Positions 24,399 through 33,436 of a stretch of 64,000 bases of DNA are shown piece by piece. The notes beneath the pieces were generated by a model, which was not told the DNA's origin, did no database searches, and was given only the letters and a program-made list of their open reading frames with translations. Source of the DNA: Chitinophaga filiformis (GTDB lineage Bacteria; Bacteroidota; Bacteroidia; Chitinophagales; Chitinophagaceae); the NCBI RefSeq assembly GCF_023100805.1, contig NZ_CP095855.1, forward strand, positions 3,389,001-3,453,000. Direction: 5' to 3'. Position 1 is the stretch's first letter; every line of letters begins with the position of its first letter. The translations under genes were made by a program, and so were the position numbers.

Positions 24399-25952
24399 AT
24401 GAAAAACGACCTATTTACCAGTACTATTGTTGCCATCGCATTGCTTGCGGCCGGTTGTAACAAAAAGCAATCGGAGGGCATTACCCAGCTGAGCCTCCCT
24501 AAAACTATCGCCGTTGCACCTCCATTGGGAACACTGGAGGATAGTGCTATCTATCGCATCAGGGGGGTCTCTTCATTGCCAGCCGGCCCCGTAGTTGAAG
24601 TGACCGGCAACTCAACGGCTGAAGGTGCAAAAATTCAGCAATGGGGATGGTTTCCCAATAACGGACAGAAATGGAGACTTATAAAGACCGATGCCACTTA
24701 TTATAAGCTGGTCAATGTTACCAGTAATAAATGCCTTCAGTCGCCATCGGCTACTTCCGGCGATATATTACAGCAGGGAACTGATGATGGTTCTGATGCA
24801 CAACGCTGGGCCATTGCCTATTCCGGCAGTAACAATGTTTTTTCACTGACCAACAAGCAAACAGGTATGAAAATGGTTGTTGATCCTGAAGATACTGTAC
24901 CCGGGAGAAAAATCAGACAGAAAAGTAGCGTAACAGGTACGCAGGATCTCTTTGAATTTCGTAACCTTAATTTTCAAAATCCTTTAATTGCTGCCAGTCG
25001 CCCTGATCCCTTCATCGCGCAAAGAGACGGCTATTATTATTTCCTGTATACGAAAGGCAATAAGATAGGCATTACGAAGACCCCATCCGTATCATTACTA
25101 GCGGCTATGACTGAGACCATTGTCTGGACCCCTCCCACAGGTACAGCGTATTCATCTAATATATGGGCGCCTGAATTACATTTCCTGTCAGGCAAGTGGT
25201 ATATATATTTCGCTGCTGATGATGCCGGAGGCGATGATAATCACCGTATGTTCGTGTTGGAGAATCCCAATGCTGACCCTACAACCGGAACATGGACATT
25301 CAAAGGAAAGATATCCGATTCATCTGATCAATGGGCTATTGACGGTTCTGTGCTGACCATTGGCACTAAAAATTACTTCATATGGTCGGGCTGGGAGAGT
25401 GTGGCCACCAAGTATAAACAATACATTTACCTTGCTCCTATGTCTAATCCCTGGACTATCAGCGGTCCCAGGGTAGCGATATCATCGCCTACCAATACCT
25501 GGGAAAAATATGAGCCCAGTTCAATAGGGCTTGGCGTGAATGAAGGTCCCATCATGCTACAGAAAGATGCCAGCAGCCCGGTTTTCATTATATATTCAGC
25601 CAGCCGTTACACGAGCGATAATTATTGCCTGGCGCAAATACAGTTAACAAACGGAGGTGATCCCACCGTTGCGGCCAACTGGATAAATAAGAAGCAGGTG
25701 TTTGTCAGAAATGATGCTAACAATGTTTATGGACCAGGACACAATGGCTTTTTCACCAGTAGTTATACCGACGCAAACAATGTGTTGCATACCGAAAACT
25801 GGTTTGTATATCATGCGCGCAGTGTAGCCGCAACTACAAACGGCGGCAGACCGGCAAGAATACAAAAACTGACATGGAATTCGGATGGATCACCAAACTT
25901 TGGGGTGGCCGGAGCGACGGGTGTTGATATGCCTATTCCGATAGGGGATTGA
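24399..25952 (+). CDS. GH43 lipoprotein with ricin-type domain (arabinan-active, probable)
   Basis: 517 aa from ATG 24399; the in-frame ATG at 24363 lies in the promoter area and is less likely. Lipobox Cys 20 (ALLAAGCNKK), so surface or periplasmic lipoprotein. A ricin-type beta-trefoil (about 50-190; GAKIQQWGWFPNNGQKWRLI, NKCLQSPSA) precedes a GH43 five-bladed propeller: Asp 203 (SRPDPFI) as general base, Asp 315 (AIDGSV) and Glu 382 (NEGPI) as the general acid. These are the three expected catalytic carboxylates. GH43 enzymes act on arabinans and xylans, and the PUL context favours arabinan. Same promoter motif as SusC and GH105. Confidence 0.85.
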   Translation: MKNDLFTSTIVAIALLAAGCNKKQSEGITQLSLPKTIAVAPPLGTLEDSAIYRIRGVSSLPAGPVVEVTGNSTAEGAKIQQWGWFPNNGQKWRLIKTDATYYKLVNVTSNKCLQSPSATSGDILQQGTDDGSDAQRWAIAYSGSNNVFSLTNKQTGMKMVVDPEDTVPGRKIRQKSSVTGTQDLFEFRNLNFQNPLIAASRPDPFIAQRDGYYYFLYTKGNKIGITKTPSVSLLAAMTETIVWTPPTGTAYSSNIWAPELHFLSGKWYIYFAADDAGGDDNHRMFVLENPNADPTTGTWTFKGKISDSSDQWAIDGSVLTIGTKNYFIWSGWESVATKYKQYIYLAPMSNPWTISGPRVAISSPTNTWEKYEPSSIGLGVNEGPIMLQKDASSPVFIIYSASRYTSDNYCLAQIQLTNGGDPTVAANWINKKQVFVRNDANNVYGPGHNGFFTSSYTDANNVLHTENWFVYHARSVAATTNGGRPARIQKLTWNSDGSPNFGVAGATGVDMPIPIGD

Positions 25953-26046
25953 GATTAGCTGCGATCTATTCTCCAATTATGATGACCGCCTGGGGCCAGG
26001 GAACGTCTTATAACCGGTTGATGCTTCAAAGTTGCCCCTTAAAAAC

Positions 26047-26097
26047 AAACCAGTAACTGACAGGATAAAAATGTTCCTGTCAGTTACCGGTTTGTGT
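26047..26097. terminator. Bidirectional terminator after GH43
   Basis: Stem of 19 bp with one mismatch: 26047-26065 with 26075-26093, containing GTAACTGACAGGA and TCCTGTCAGTTAC. It lies between the convergent GH43 gene and the 26113 gene. Confidence 0.6.
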
Positions 26098-26112
26098 ATT
26101 TCAGAAAGAAAC

Positions 26113-26634
26113 TTAAAGCGATACTTTGAATAGCAACCTGTCGGCTGTTCGTGTGAGTGTAAACTGATGCTCCTCGATTACGGGATCGCCTACAACGATA
26201 TACGTGGGGTTACATGGACTGTTCGTGTTTTCTTCCCTGTTAGAGTAGGACAGGGTAGCCGTGTCTACGTTGGGAATGCTTATTTTATATTTGAACGCTC
26301 CTTTTTTTGTGTCCGCAATATTAAATACCAATGCTCCATACAGGGGGGCGCCGGACTGCGTTACAATCATTCCTTGTTCTGCAGGGACACCTGTTGTTTC
26401 CGAAGTAATCTTTATAGTTGTAGGATCAACGTTTCTTGACAAAAGAATATTTTCCCCGGTTTGTCGATCTATCAGCGTTAGTCCTACCTGTGTAGGCGTT
26501 CCTTCACTGACGATATCATCGCAGAGCCGGGATTTTTTCTGACACGCTGCTAGAAAATTTGCAGTACCCAGTAATATCAACGGCACGTAATAAAATTTCT
26601 TTGTAAGAAAATAGGCTAATGGTTTCTTTTTCAT
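26113..26634 (-). CDS. Hypothetical lipoprotein
   Basis: 173 aa. The N-terminus (MKKKPLAYFLTKKF) is positively charged, then hydrophobic to the lipobox NFLAACQKKS, Cys at about residue 31. The mature part is beta-rich, with TQVGLTLIDRQTGENILLSR and a C-terminal FTLTRTADRLLFKVSL. It belongs to no family I recognise. It is convergent to GH43. The neighbour upstream on the same strand is another small lipoprotein 35 nt away, so the two may be co-transcribed. Confidence 0.7.
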   Translation of the reverse strand: MKKKPLAYFLTKKFYYVPLILLGTANFLAACQKKSRLCDDIVSEGTPTQVGLTLIDRQTGENILLSRNVDPTTIKITSETTGVPAEQGMIVTQSGAPLYGALVFNIADTKKGAFKYKISIPNVDTATLSYSNREENTNSPCNPTYIVVGDPVIEEHQFTLTRTADRLLFKVSL

Positions 26635-26669
26635 ACGGAATTTGCTTTAAAAATAGGGAAGGTCAATCG

Positions 26670-27053
26670 TCAGTTATGATGCCATGCTTTATTAAACTTA
26701 TCTACCTCGGCTTTTGAGGGGTTCGTAACTGCAATAATTTGTCCTGTTCCATTGCTTAATATAAAGAACTTTAATGGACTGAACTGTTTAGTACTTTCCA
26801 GGATAGCGTCATAATATAAGTCACCGTTTTTTACACTCCGATCAAATTTAAAAAAGGATGCATATTGTGCCAGGCTAAGCTTATATAAGGTTCCGGTGTC
26901 CAACGATATGCTATTGGCTACAGTTACAAGCGGATAAGCGTTGACTATAATAGTTGTATCTGGTTCGGGCAAATTTGATGCAGCTACAGTACTTTGTTTT
27001 TTGCAGGCAACAACCAGTGGTAACAATAGGTAACAGAGGAAATTAGTATTCAT
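26670..27053 (-). CDS. Hypothetical small lipoprotein
   Basis: 127 aa from ATG 27053 (MNTNFLCYLLLPLVVACKKQ, lipobox Cys about 17); an upstream in-frame start at 27122 would put the hydrophobic stretch too far in. The mature part is short, with DTTIIVNAYPLVTVANSISL and an ending KAEVDKFNKAWHHN. Not recognised. With the gene at 26113 it makes a pair of small lipoproteins in an accessory stretch, close to a broken zincin gene. Confidence 0.6.
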   Translation of the reverse strand: MNTNFLCYLLLPLVVACKKQSTVAASNLPEPDTTIIVNAYPLVTVANSISLDTGTLYKLSLAQYASFFKFDRSVKNGDLYYDAILESTKQFSPLKFFILSNGTGQIIAVTNPSKAEVDKFNKAWHHN

Positions 27054-27130
27054 AACCGAATTTACACAAAGAAATTCAGACCTGAAACACTCAAAAAAAG
27101 GTGTGATGCTCCCACCGGGCATGGGATTTA

Positions 27131-27577
27131 ATGGATCGTGAGAAAAACCGCAGAGGTCGGGGTGTAAAAAATAATTACAATTCCCTGGGACAAGCGGCTG
27201 TTATAACTCATGAGTTGTTGCATGCGAACTCACATTACGAGATAGATGACGCAACATCTTATAAAGGGGCAGGGAAGCTACATTGTCGTATGGAAAATAC
27301 CTTGACAAAATGCGATCTGTATTGAAAGATTTTGTCACAGCAAACAATATAGACGGAGTGTCTGATCTTGATATAAAGGCAATAAGTGCTATTAGCATTG
27401 GTATACAAGATAAAAGTAATAATATTATTACCGAAGTGGCGGATATAGTAGGGGAGTATTCAAAATCAGTTTTGGGTGGATAATAGTTTCTCCGACTATG
27501 GAAATAAATTAGCCGCTGCTTATCAGATTATGAAGGAGGATGTCACAAATCGATTGTTAAGCAAAAAGAGCAATTAA
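27131..27577 (+). pseudogene. Broken zincin (HELLH) gene, possible toxin remnant
   Basis: Three frames each carry part of one protein. The first (27131-) reads YNSLGQAAVITHELLHANSH, with an HExxH zinc-binding motif; the second (about 27283-27480) reads YGKYLDKMRSVLKDFVTANN; the third continues with FSDYGNKLAAAYQIMKEDVT and ends at TAA 27575-27577. So there are at least two frameshifts. The beginning is missing. The stop touches the ATG of the next lipoprotein gene (TAAATG), showing they were one operon. HExxH domains of this size often form the toxic end of polymorphic toxins; that role is inference. Confidence 0.45.
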
Positions 27578-28204
27578 ATGAGACTATTTATTATTGTGAT
27601 GCTTTTTCTGACCTCGTGTGGAACGTTGAAAGAGCCAAGTAAAAGTAACCCTAAATTGGAATTAAGATATTATTCAGACAGTTGCGATCAGTATGTGGAA
27701 TATGACCGTGAATATATTACTGATTCCAGCTATGTTGAGAGAATGGAAAACAGGGTTGATTCTCTGATTCTCAAAGGCGGGCAGCTATTTACGTTGCGTC
27801 AAAGGAGTGTATATAAAATAATTGATACTGAAGAAGATTTTATCAGAAATGGAAAGGTGTATCGGTATTATTTTTACTGTGTAAATGCAGTTGATACCAT
27901 ATTGAAGCCTGGAGAGTCATATTTGCGCCGTAATATAAGACTCGAGGCATCAGTAATTGCAGTTATCCCATTTAAAGAGGCCTTGATTAACGGCAAAAGT
28001 GTGTTTTTATATTATTTGATAGGAGATTGTTACCCACTAAGTGATGAGAAATGCATCGAGTCTAGTATTATAAATGGGCACTATACTATTCTTTATTTTG
28101 AAAATGGGATCGGTTATGTAGGATATCAGGTAGGAAAGCAGGGTTGTAGGTTTGATATTACTGCAAAATCTCATGAAATTTTAAAAAGTAAAATAAATAA
28201 GTGA
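27578..28204 (+). CDS. Hypothetical lipoprotein, possible immunity protein
   Basis: 208 aa. Lipobox LFLTSCGTLK with Cys at about residue 14. The mature part is hydrophilic with GGQLFTLRQRSVYKIIDT and VFLYYLIGDCYPLSDEKCIE. Not recognised. The ATG directly follows the stop of the broken zincin gene, the position where an immunity protein of a toxin would sit. Lipoproteins can protect the periplasm from peptidase toxins, so an immunity role is plausible but unproved. Confidence 0.65.
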   Translation: MRLFIIVMLFLTSCGTLKEPSKSNPKLELRYYSDSCDQYVEYDREYITDSSYVERMENRVDSLILKGGQLFTLRQRSVYKIIDTEEDFIRNGKVYRYYFYCVNAVDTILKPGESYLRRNIRLEASVIAVIPFKEALINGKSVFLYYLIGDCYPLSDEKCIESSIINGHYTILYFENGIGYVGYQVGKQGCRFDITAKSHEILKSKINK

Positions 28205-28307
28205 CTGTTATCAATAATTCATGAGTAAAAGAAAAGCTTATATATATTCGTACATAATATCTATTTTTTATGTTGGCTGGGCAACTATTGCTGATAGGTG
28301 CCGCCCA

Positions 28308-28355
28308 GCAGGGTCTCTAGGCATTATCATTTAGTGATATGCCGGGAGACCCTGC
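28308..28355. repeat. Long imperfect inverted repeat, terminator-like
   Basis: Left arm begins GCAGGGTCTC (28308-28317) and right arm ends GAGACCCTGC (28346-28355). The arms continue inward with few mismatches through AGGCATTATCA and TGATATGCC, so the stem is about 21 bp with a 5-nt loop. GTTGTTTTATT follows, so it may end transcription of the 27578 gene. It could also be a small mobile palindrome. Confidence 0.55.
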
Positions 28356-28413
28356 GTTGTTTTATTAACTAACATTGTTAGATCGCATGAGGCATTCTTC
28401 TCCGTTGGATTAT

Positions 28414-28461
28414 TTCCCGACTTCTGTTGTCGGTCAGAAGTCACGACAACGGAGTCGGGAA
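28414..28461. repeat. Second imperfect inverted repeat
   Basis: Left arm 28414-28432 (TTCCCGACTTCTGTTGTCG) and right arm 28444-28461 (CGACAACGGAGTCGGGAA) pair with one bulge and few mismatches. There is no T run, so it is not a typical terminator. Looks like a REP-type element or an IS end. Confidence 0.45.
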
Positions 28462-28535
28462 CACAAGCAGGAGCAGCAAAAAGCTAACTGGTACGCCGGA
28501 ATATTATACGGGAGAATTACTTAATAACAGATAAT

Positions 28536-29171
28536 ATGAAAGCATTTTTTGTTGTCGTAATTGTAATTTTATTTTCAAGTCAGTTGAAAGGCCAAACATT
28601 AACAAAGAAGAAGCTTACAAAACATGATATAAGAACTGGAGTTTTAATGAAATTTTATAGCTCTGCCAACGACAGTTACGGTACTGTTGAATTATTGTTG
28701 ATGAAGGATAGAACTTTTTTATATAATTTGAATGCTATTGCGAATAATGGAGTAAGTCAAGGCAAATGGGAAATAGCCAATGGTGTACTAATGTTACAAA
28801 GCTCACTTCAAATTGATAACGTTCCTATAGAAATAAGCAGTGATAGTAACAGACGTTTTGTCTATAAATCGAATATTGCTATTGTAGAAAATACGAAGCA
28901 TGAGCTTTTAACTGATGCAGTTGTGTTAATCAACGAAGATAGTATTAAATGTCTTCCCATGATAGGAAGCTGTAACGGTTCATTTGATAGAATAACCCGT
29001 GTAAAAGTGGTTTTTGAAAATGGCATGTCATCAAAGTGGATAACAATTGAAGGGAATAAGAATAAAGTAGCGATTACTGTACTGACTGATGTGCCTATTA
29101 GTAGGTATATTGTTATGAATAAGCAGCGGTTTATATTGAGCGGTAAATATCTAAAAAAAGAATGCCCCTAA
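28536..29171 (+). CDS. Hypothetical secreted protein
   Basis: 211 aa. Signal peptide about 1-18 (MKAFFVVVIVILFSSQLKGQ). The mature part has GTVELLLMKDRTFLYNLNAI and GVSQGKWEIANGVLMLQSSL, a pattern of small lipocalin-like or META-like proteins of Bacteroidota, but I cannot assign a family. It follows the two hairpins and lies before the IS256 element, in an AT-rich accessory stretch. It is possibly a second cargo gene of the zincin locus. Confidence 0.6.
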   Translation: MKAFFVVVIVILFSSQLKGQTLTKKKLTKHDIRTGVLMKFYSSANDSYGTVELLLMKDRTFLYNLNAIANNGVSQGKWEIANGVLMLQSSLQIDNVPIEISSDSNRRFVYKSNIAIVENTKHELLTDAVVLINEDSIKCLPMIGSCNGSFDRITRVKVVFENGMSSKWITIEGNKNKVAITVLTDVPISRYIVMNKQRFILSGKYLKKECP

Positions 29172-29362
29172 AAGTAAATATAGTCTTTGCAGATCCTCAG
29201 TAAGAGCATAGCGCCCTATCCCGCCGTTGTCGTGGTAAGGTCGTTTTGGTTGAACACTAATGATGTAAAACTTGTAAATTGCAGTGACGATTAAATGTAT
29301 GAAGAGACGGGGTCGGTTATAGCAGAAAGCGTAGCAGCAGAAATATGAGACTATAAAATATA

Positions 29363-30746
29363 TTGTGTAAACACATAGTCAACTGATCAAATCCGACATC
29401 TGTTTTCAAAAATAGTTAAATATTGATGGAGCACCAGCCCCCAGTTATGGATAGGCATGCTCCATTTTTTTTCAATGTTCATGATAGCCAGGTAAACGGC
29501 CTTTTGAGCCGCAGCATCATCCGTAAATTGAACTTTGGTCTTAGTATACTTGCGGATGCCCCTATTAAGATTTTCGATGGTATTTGTGGTATACATGATC
29601 TTGCGGATCTCCATTGGGAAGTCAAAGTAGCTGGTAAGATTATCCCAGTTGTTCTCCCACGATTGAATCGCATGTCTGTATTTAGCCCCCCACTTATCAG
29701 AACAAGTGACTAACGCATGCTCTGCAGCTGCGCGATTAGGCGCTCCATAAACTTCCTTCAGATCAGCACAAAACTCTTTCCTGTCCTTCCATACCACATA
29801 TTTACAGCTATTGCGGATCTGATGGACAACACACAGCTGGGTAATTGTTTGTGGGAATACACCCTTAATAGCATCTGTAAAGCCTTTTAAGTTATCAGTG
29901 CAGGCAATTAATATATCCTCTACTCCTCGAGCCTTTAAATCGGTTAAAACGCTCATCCAGAAGGAGGCGGATTCAGTTTCTGCCATCCACATGCCCAACA
30001 CTTCTTTCAACCCATCATTTTTCAGTCCGATTACCAGGTATATGCATTTGTTGATATACTTACCGTTTTGCTTGACTTTCAGCACTATTCCATCCATCCA
30101 GACCATAAAGTAAACAGGCTCAAGAACCCTGTTCTGCCAGCTTTTTACATGCTCCGAGATACGATTAGTGACATTGGAAATGGTGCCTTCGCTTACGTCT
30201 ACACCGTATACCTCTTTCACCTGATCACTAATGTCTGAGGTTGTCATTCCGCGGCTGTACATGCCGATAATAGCCTCTTCCAGCTTATCACTCATCCGTT
30301 GTCCCTTGGGAATAAGGACTGGGTCAAACTCACTATTACGATCACGGGGAATATTAAGGGCAAGGTCGCCGAGAGATTCTGTCTTAATTTTCTTTTTGTA
30401 AGAGCCATTGCGGCTATTACCTGAGTTTCTTCCTTCAGGGCTATGTTTCTCATAACCAAGATGTTCATCGAGTTCTCCCTTCAGCATTTCTTCCACACCC
30501 TGCTTAAACAGGCTATTGAAAAAGGCGTGAAACTCCTCTTTGTTCTTAAACTGCTTGAAGAACTCCTTCGAGAATTGTGGTTGTTGATTGTCCATGGTAC
30601 TGTATTCAAAGTTAAAAAATATCGGGGGCAAATCCAGCCGCCGTACCCAGCAGGTGTCGTTCCGTTCGGCTCCGCTACGCTCCGCCTCACTTCACTCCAC
30701 CTGCTGGTGGTATTAACTCGATACAGTTGAATATATACTTACACAA
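29363..30746 (-). mobile_element. IS256-family insertion sequence
   Basis: Ends form 23-bp imperfect inverted repeats: 29363-29385 (TTGTGTAAACACATAGTCAA) and 30724-30746, matching at 19 of 23 positions. The transposase fills the interior. I saw no 8-9 bp target duplication at the two flanks (AAAATATA and AGAATTTT), so the element may have been rearranged after insertion, or the ends lie slightly outside. Confidence 0.75.
29387..30595 (-). CDS. IS256-family transposase
   Basis: 402 aa from ATG 30595 (MDNQQPQFSKEFFKQF); the upstream in-frame start at 30631 adds an unrelated leader. The N-terminal part has the IS256 block EEMLKGELDEHLGYEKH and GNSRNGSYKKKIKTESLGDL. The catalytic DDE core has YFMVWMDGIVLKVKQNGKY (first Asp), ILIACTDNLKGFTDAIKGVF (second Asp) and YTTNTIENLNRGIRKYTK with the Glu. 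The reading frame is complete and the protein has the usual length of about 400 aa, so it may be active. It lies inside the 23-bp inverted repeats. Confidence 0.95.
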   Translation of the reverse strand: MDNQQPQFSKEFFKQFKNKEEFHAFFNSLFKQGVEEMLKGELDEHLGYEKHSPEGRNSGNSRNGSYKKKIKTESLGDLALNIPRDRNSEFDPVLIPKGQRMSDKLEEAIIGMYSRGMTTSDISDQVKEVYGVDVSEGTISNVTNRISEHVKSWQNRVLEPVYFMVWMDGIVLKVKQNGKYINKCIYLVIGLKNDGLKEVLGMWMAETESASFWMSVLTDLKARGVEDILIACTDNLKGFTDAIKGVFPQTITQLCVVHQIRNSCKYVVWKDRKEFCADLKEVYGAPNRAAAEHALVTCSDKWGAKYRHAIQSWENNWDNLTSYFDFPMEIRKIMYTTNTIENLNRGIRKYTKTKVQFTDDAAAQKAVYLAIMNIEKKWSMPIHNWGLVLHQYLTIFENRCRI

Positions 30747-30785
30747 AGAATTTTACACTACCAGAAATATCGGTATCATACATGT

Positions 30786-31571
30786 GTAATAGCTCCGATT
30801 TGATCCGACAGTCGGGTAATATTTTAGGCAGTTGGCGGTAGCTCGTCCAGCTGCTTTTCTTTTGCTAAAGGTACTGTTTCTTCGAAAGTTTGTAAAGGAG
30901 TTCGTCCGAAGCAGTATTTACCAGTATGTGTCCGATTACGATTGTAGTGATCAATCCACTCATCTAAATCGGTCTGGATCTGCTCAAGAGAAGTGTAGAT
31001 CTTCTTCCGGAAGGCTATCGAGTAAAACTCGTCTTGAACCGTACGGTTAAATCGTTCACAGATTCCGTTGGTTTGAGGGCTTCTCGCTTTAGTCTTAGCA
31101 TGATCTATGTCCTCTAATGCTAAATAGAGCTCAAATTCATGATGATCTCTTGCTCCACAGTATTCAGTGCCTCTATCAGTTAATACACGCAGCAAGCGTA
31201 CTCCATATTCCTCATAGAATGGTAATACCCTGTCGTTTAACATGTCTGCTGCAACCAAAGCGTGTTTACGGTCATATATTTTGGCAAACGCGACCTTAGT
31301 GTAGGTATCAATAAATGTCTGCTGATAGATTTTTCCGACACCTTTTATAGTGCCTACATAATAGTTATCCTGTGCGCCGAGATAACCAGGATGAAGTGTT
31401 TCGATTTCGCCATGAGCAACCTTTTCCTCTTTTGCTCTTTCCAATGCGATGACCTGAGCTTCAGTTAAAACCAGGCCTTCACTTCCAGATTTCTCTTCCA
31501 GAGCTTTTAGACGTTTCTTAAATGTTTCCAGATTATGCCTTAGCCATACTCCCCGCACGCCTGCAGGTGAG
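30786..31571 (-). mobile_element. Truncated IS481-family element (left copy)
   Basis: A DDE transposase remnant oriented on -. The outer end near 30786 has TGTAATAGCTCCGATTTGAT, matched by a related end beyond the other copy near 33915 in inverted orientation, so these are probably its terminal sequences. The other end is cut by the ISL3-family element at 31572. Confidence 0.6.
30824..31571 (-). pseudogene. IS481-family transposase, N-terminus missing
   Basis: About 249 codons. The DDE integrase core is present: FIDTYTKVAFAKIYDRKHAL (first Asp), LRVLTDRGTEYCG (second Asp) and NGICERFNRTVQDEF (Glu). The homology begins at SPAGVRGVWLRHNLETFKKR, and the helix-turn-helix part that should precede it is gone, replaced by the end of the ISL3-family element. 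An open reading continues to a GTG at 31603, but those residues are encoded by the ISL3 inverted repeat. Probably inactive. Confidence 0.75.
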
Positions 31572-33291
31572 TGTAAATTCTGGTCATGTTGGTTCTTCGT
31601 CACTTTTGGTGGTTACTACCTTTGCAGCACCAATCGCTTTCGTAACAGATTGAATCCAGCCCGTCCGTACATCTGACGCTTTATTGTCTTCAATTTATTA
31701 ATTTGGCCTTCAACCTGTCCATTACTCCAGGGAAATGAGACTGCATTTGTTACAGCAGTGATGTCTGATAGTAATCCTTTGCAAAGCTTTTAAGCTCTTT
31801 AAGGTTGGTACCAGATACTTCATCAATCCAATCTTGTAATCCTTCTCCATGTTTATTTTCTAATAGTTTACGAAACCTGTTTACATAAAGTGAAGTTGTT
31901 TGAATATCCTTTGACTTTTTCTTTAAATTGGAGATCAATTCCCTCTCTTCCATTGATAGTTGCTTTCTTTTTCGATAAAGTAATAGACTTACTTTCCTTG
32001 CGGACCAGTATGGCATTGAAGAGGATGATATTGTTGGATACCGTTTCCCTTTCTGATATCCCTTTAGGTGTTCATAGAATACGCTTTTGCTTCCCTTATA
32101 TCCTCTTTCTTTAACTTCATTCCATAACTGAATAATTTCCACTTCAGGTTCTTCTCTCAATCTGGACTGGATATAATCTACATATCCAGTTAAGTTACTT
32201 CTGGCGGGTATTTTAGGTGGTGGCTCGTTTAGGTGCAAGTATTTTTTTACAGTATTTCTACTTGCTCCTACCAATCTGGCAATAGTTCTTATTGGTACGC
32301 CATCCTTATAATATTTCCTTATTTGTTCGAATTGCGAAAAGCGCTTCGGCAATGAGCCATAAGAGGATTCTTTCAAAGCCTGGTTTCCTGGTTCCAGGTA
32401 TTCCTTTGCTGCTTTCACCTTGTTTACCAATTGAGGTTTCATGCTTTGCCGAACCCGTTCTAATAGTTTAGTCAAAGCATCACCCATATTTTTTATCAGA
32501 TGCCAACGATCTGCTATTTGTAATGCCTGCGGAGCACCTTTTGAAACTCCTTTGGCATATCTAGCGAACCGATCCCGGGTTACTATTTTTATATCAGGTC
32601 TTTGCTTTAACCAATCTTCTACGGTTTTAGCTTCCCTATCGGGTAATAAATCAATGATCTTTCGTGATGTCAGGTCGATAATAGCAGTTCCATAAGTGTG
32701 GCCTTTTTTATATGCCCAATCATCTATCCCTATCTCATTTGCCTCAAAGTTTTGAGGAAATTTCTGTTTGTGTATTAATCTGATAAACGTGGAACTACTC
32801 GTAGGTATATTTAAGGTTTGAGATAACTTTGATCCCATATTACCACCAACCAACAATGCTATCTTCAAAAGCTTTTTATTCAGCCTATTGGTAGTCCTAC
32901 TATACTTAGAAAAAGTATTATCAAGAGATTCAACGAAGATCTTTCTGATACATGACTGGTTTTCACAATAAAATTTCCTACATTTTAATCTTATCAATAC
33001 TTTATTCTCAAACACTGGTAAATCTCTGAAGGATCGATAATAGTAGCTATGAAGTTTGGTCGCAGGAATATTACAAAGAGGGCACAACTGCTCCACTTTC
33101 TGGCTTCTCATAAATAGAGTGATATTACCTGCATCTACTTTGTAATCCAATAAATCAAAGCAAAACACATCACAATCAAATATTAAATTTTGAGGCACAT
33201 GAAATTTATAACTTATGTTACATTGAGTCTCATTATGTAACACTTCCCAACCACCAAAAGTGACGAAGAACCAACATGACCAGAATTTACA
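31572..33291 (-). mobile_element. ISL3-family insertion sequence with 43-bp perfect ends
   Basis: The left end 31572-31614 and the right end 33249-33291 are perfect inverted repeats of 43 bp, starting TGTAAATTCTGGTCATGTTG. The inner 24 bp from GGTTCTTCGTCAC has the usual look of ISL3 ends. The transposase lies between. No direct target duplication is visible (CAGGTGAG on the left, GTTGAAAT on the right). The left side interrupts an IS481-family copy. Confidence 0.75.
31616..33243 (-). pseudogene. ISL3-family transposase split by a frameshift
   Basis: The first frame gives 497 aa from a GTG at 33243 to 31750: zinc-finger-like N-terminus (CPLCNIPATKLHSY, then CENQSCIRKIF), EIGIDDWAYKKGHTYGTAII with the first catalytic Asp pair, IVTRDRFARYAKGV and ADRWHLIKNMGDALTKLLER. 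The rest is in another frame to TAG 31616: SFPWSNGQVEGQINKLKTIK then QMYGRAGFNLLRKRLVLQR, which carries the catalytic Glu. The break is at about 31775-31785 in TTTGCAAAGGAT. A loss or gain of one base is likely, so the element is probably inactive, though programmed shifting cannot be excluded. Confidence 0.75.
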
Positions 33292-33436
33292 GTTGAAATC
33301 AATTATGTAATACTAGTTATAATTATGTATAAATGCTTTTGATAAAGAGCTTGTGTTTCGTGATATGTGAAAGATCGGGATGGCATCGCGAATATCATAG
33401 CGATATTGAAAGTAAAAGAAGCTGCTATCACAAATT

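Larger units (their letters stand above)
28205..28535. other. Intergenic with two long hairpins
   Basis: 331 bp with no gene. Two imperfect palindromes lie here: 28308-28355 and 28414-28461. See the separate entries. The region ends with a short AT-rich promoter-like stretch before the 28536 gene. Confidence 0.5.

Noticed and set aside
29363..30746. Target-site duplication for the IS256 element
   Set aside because: The 8-bp flanks AAAATATA and AGAATTTT do not match.
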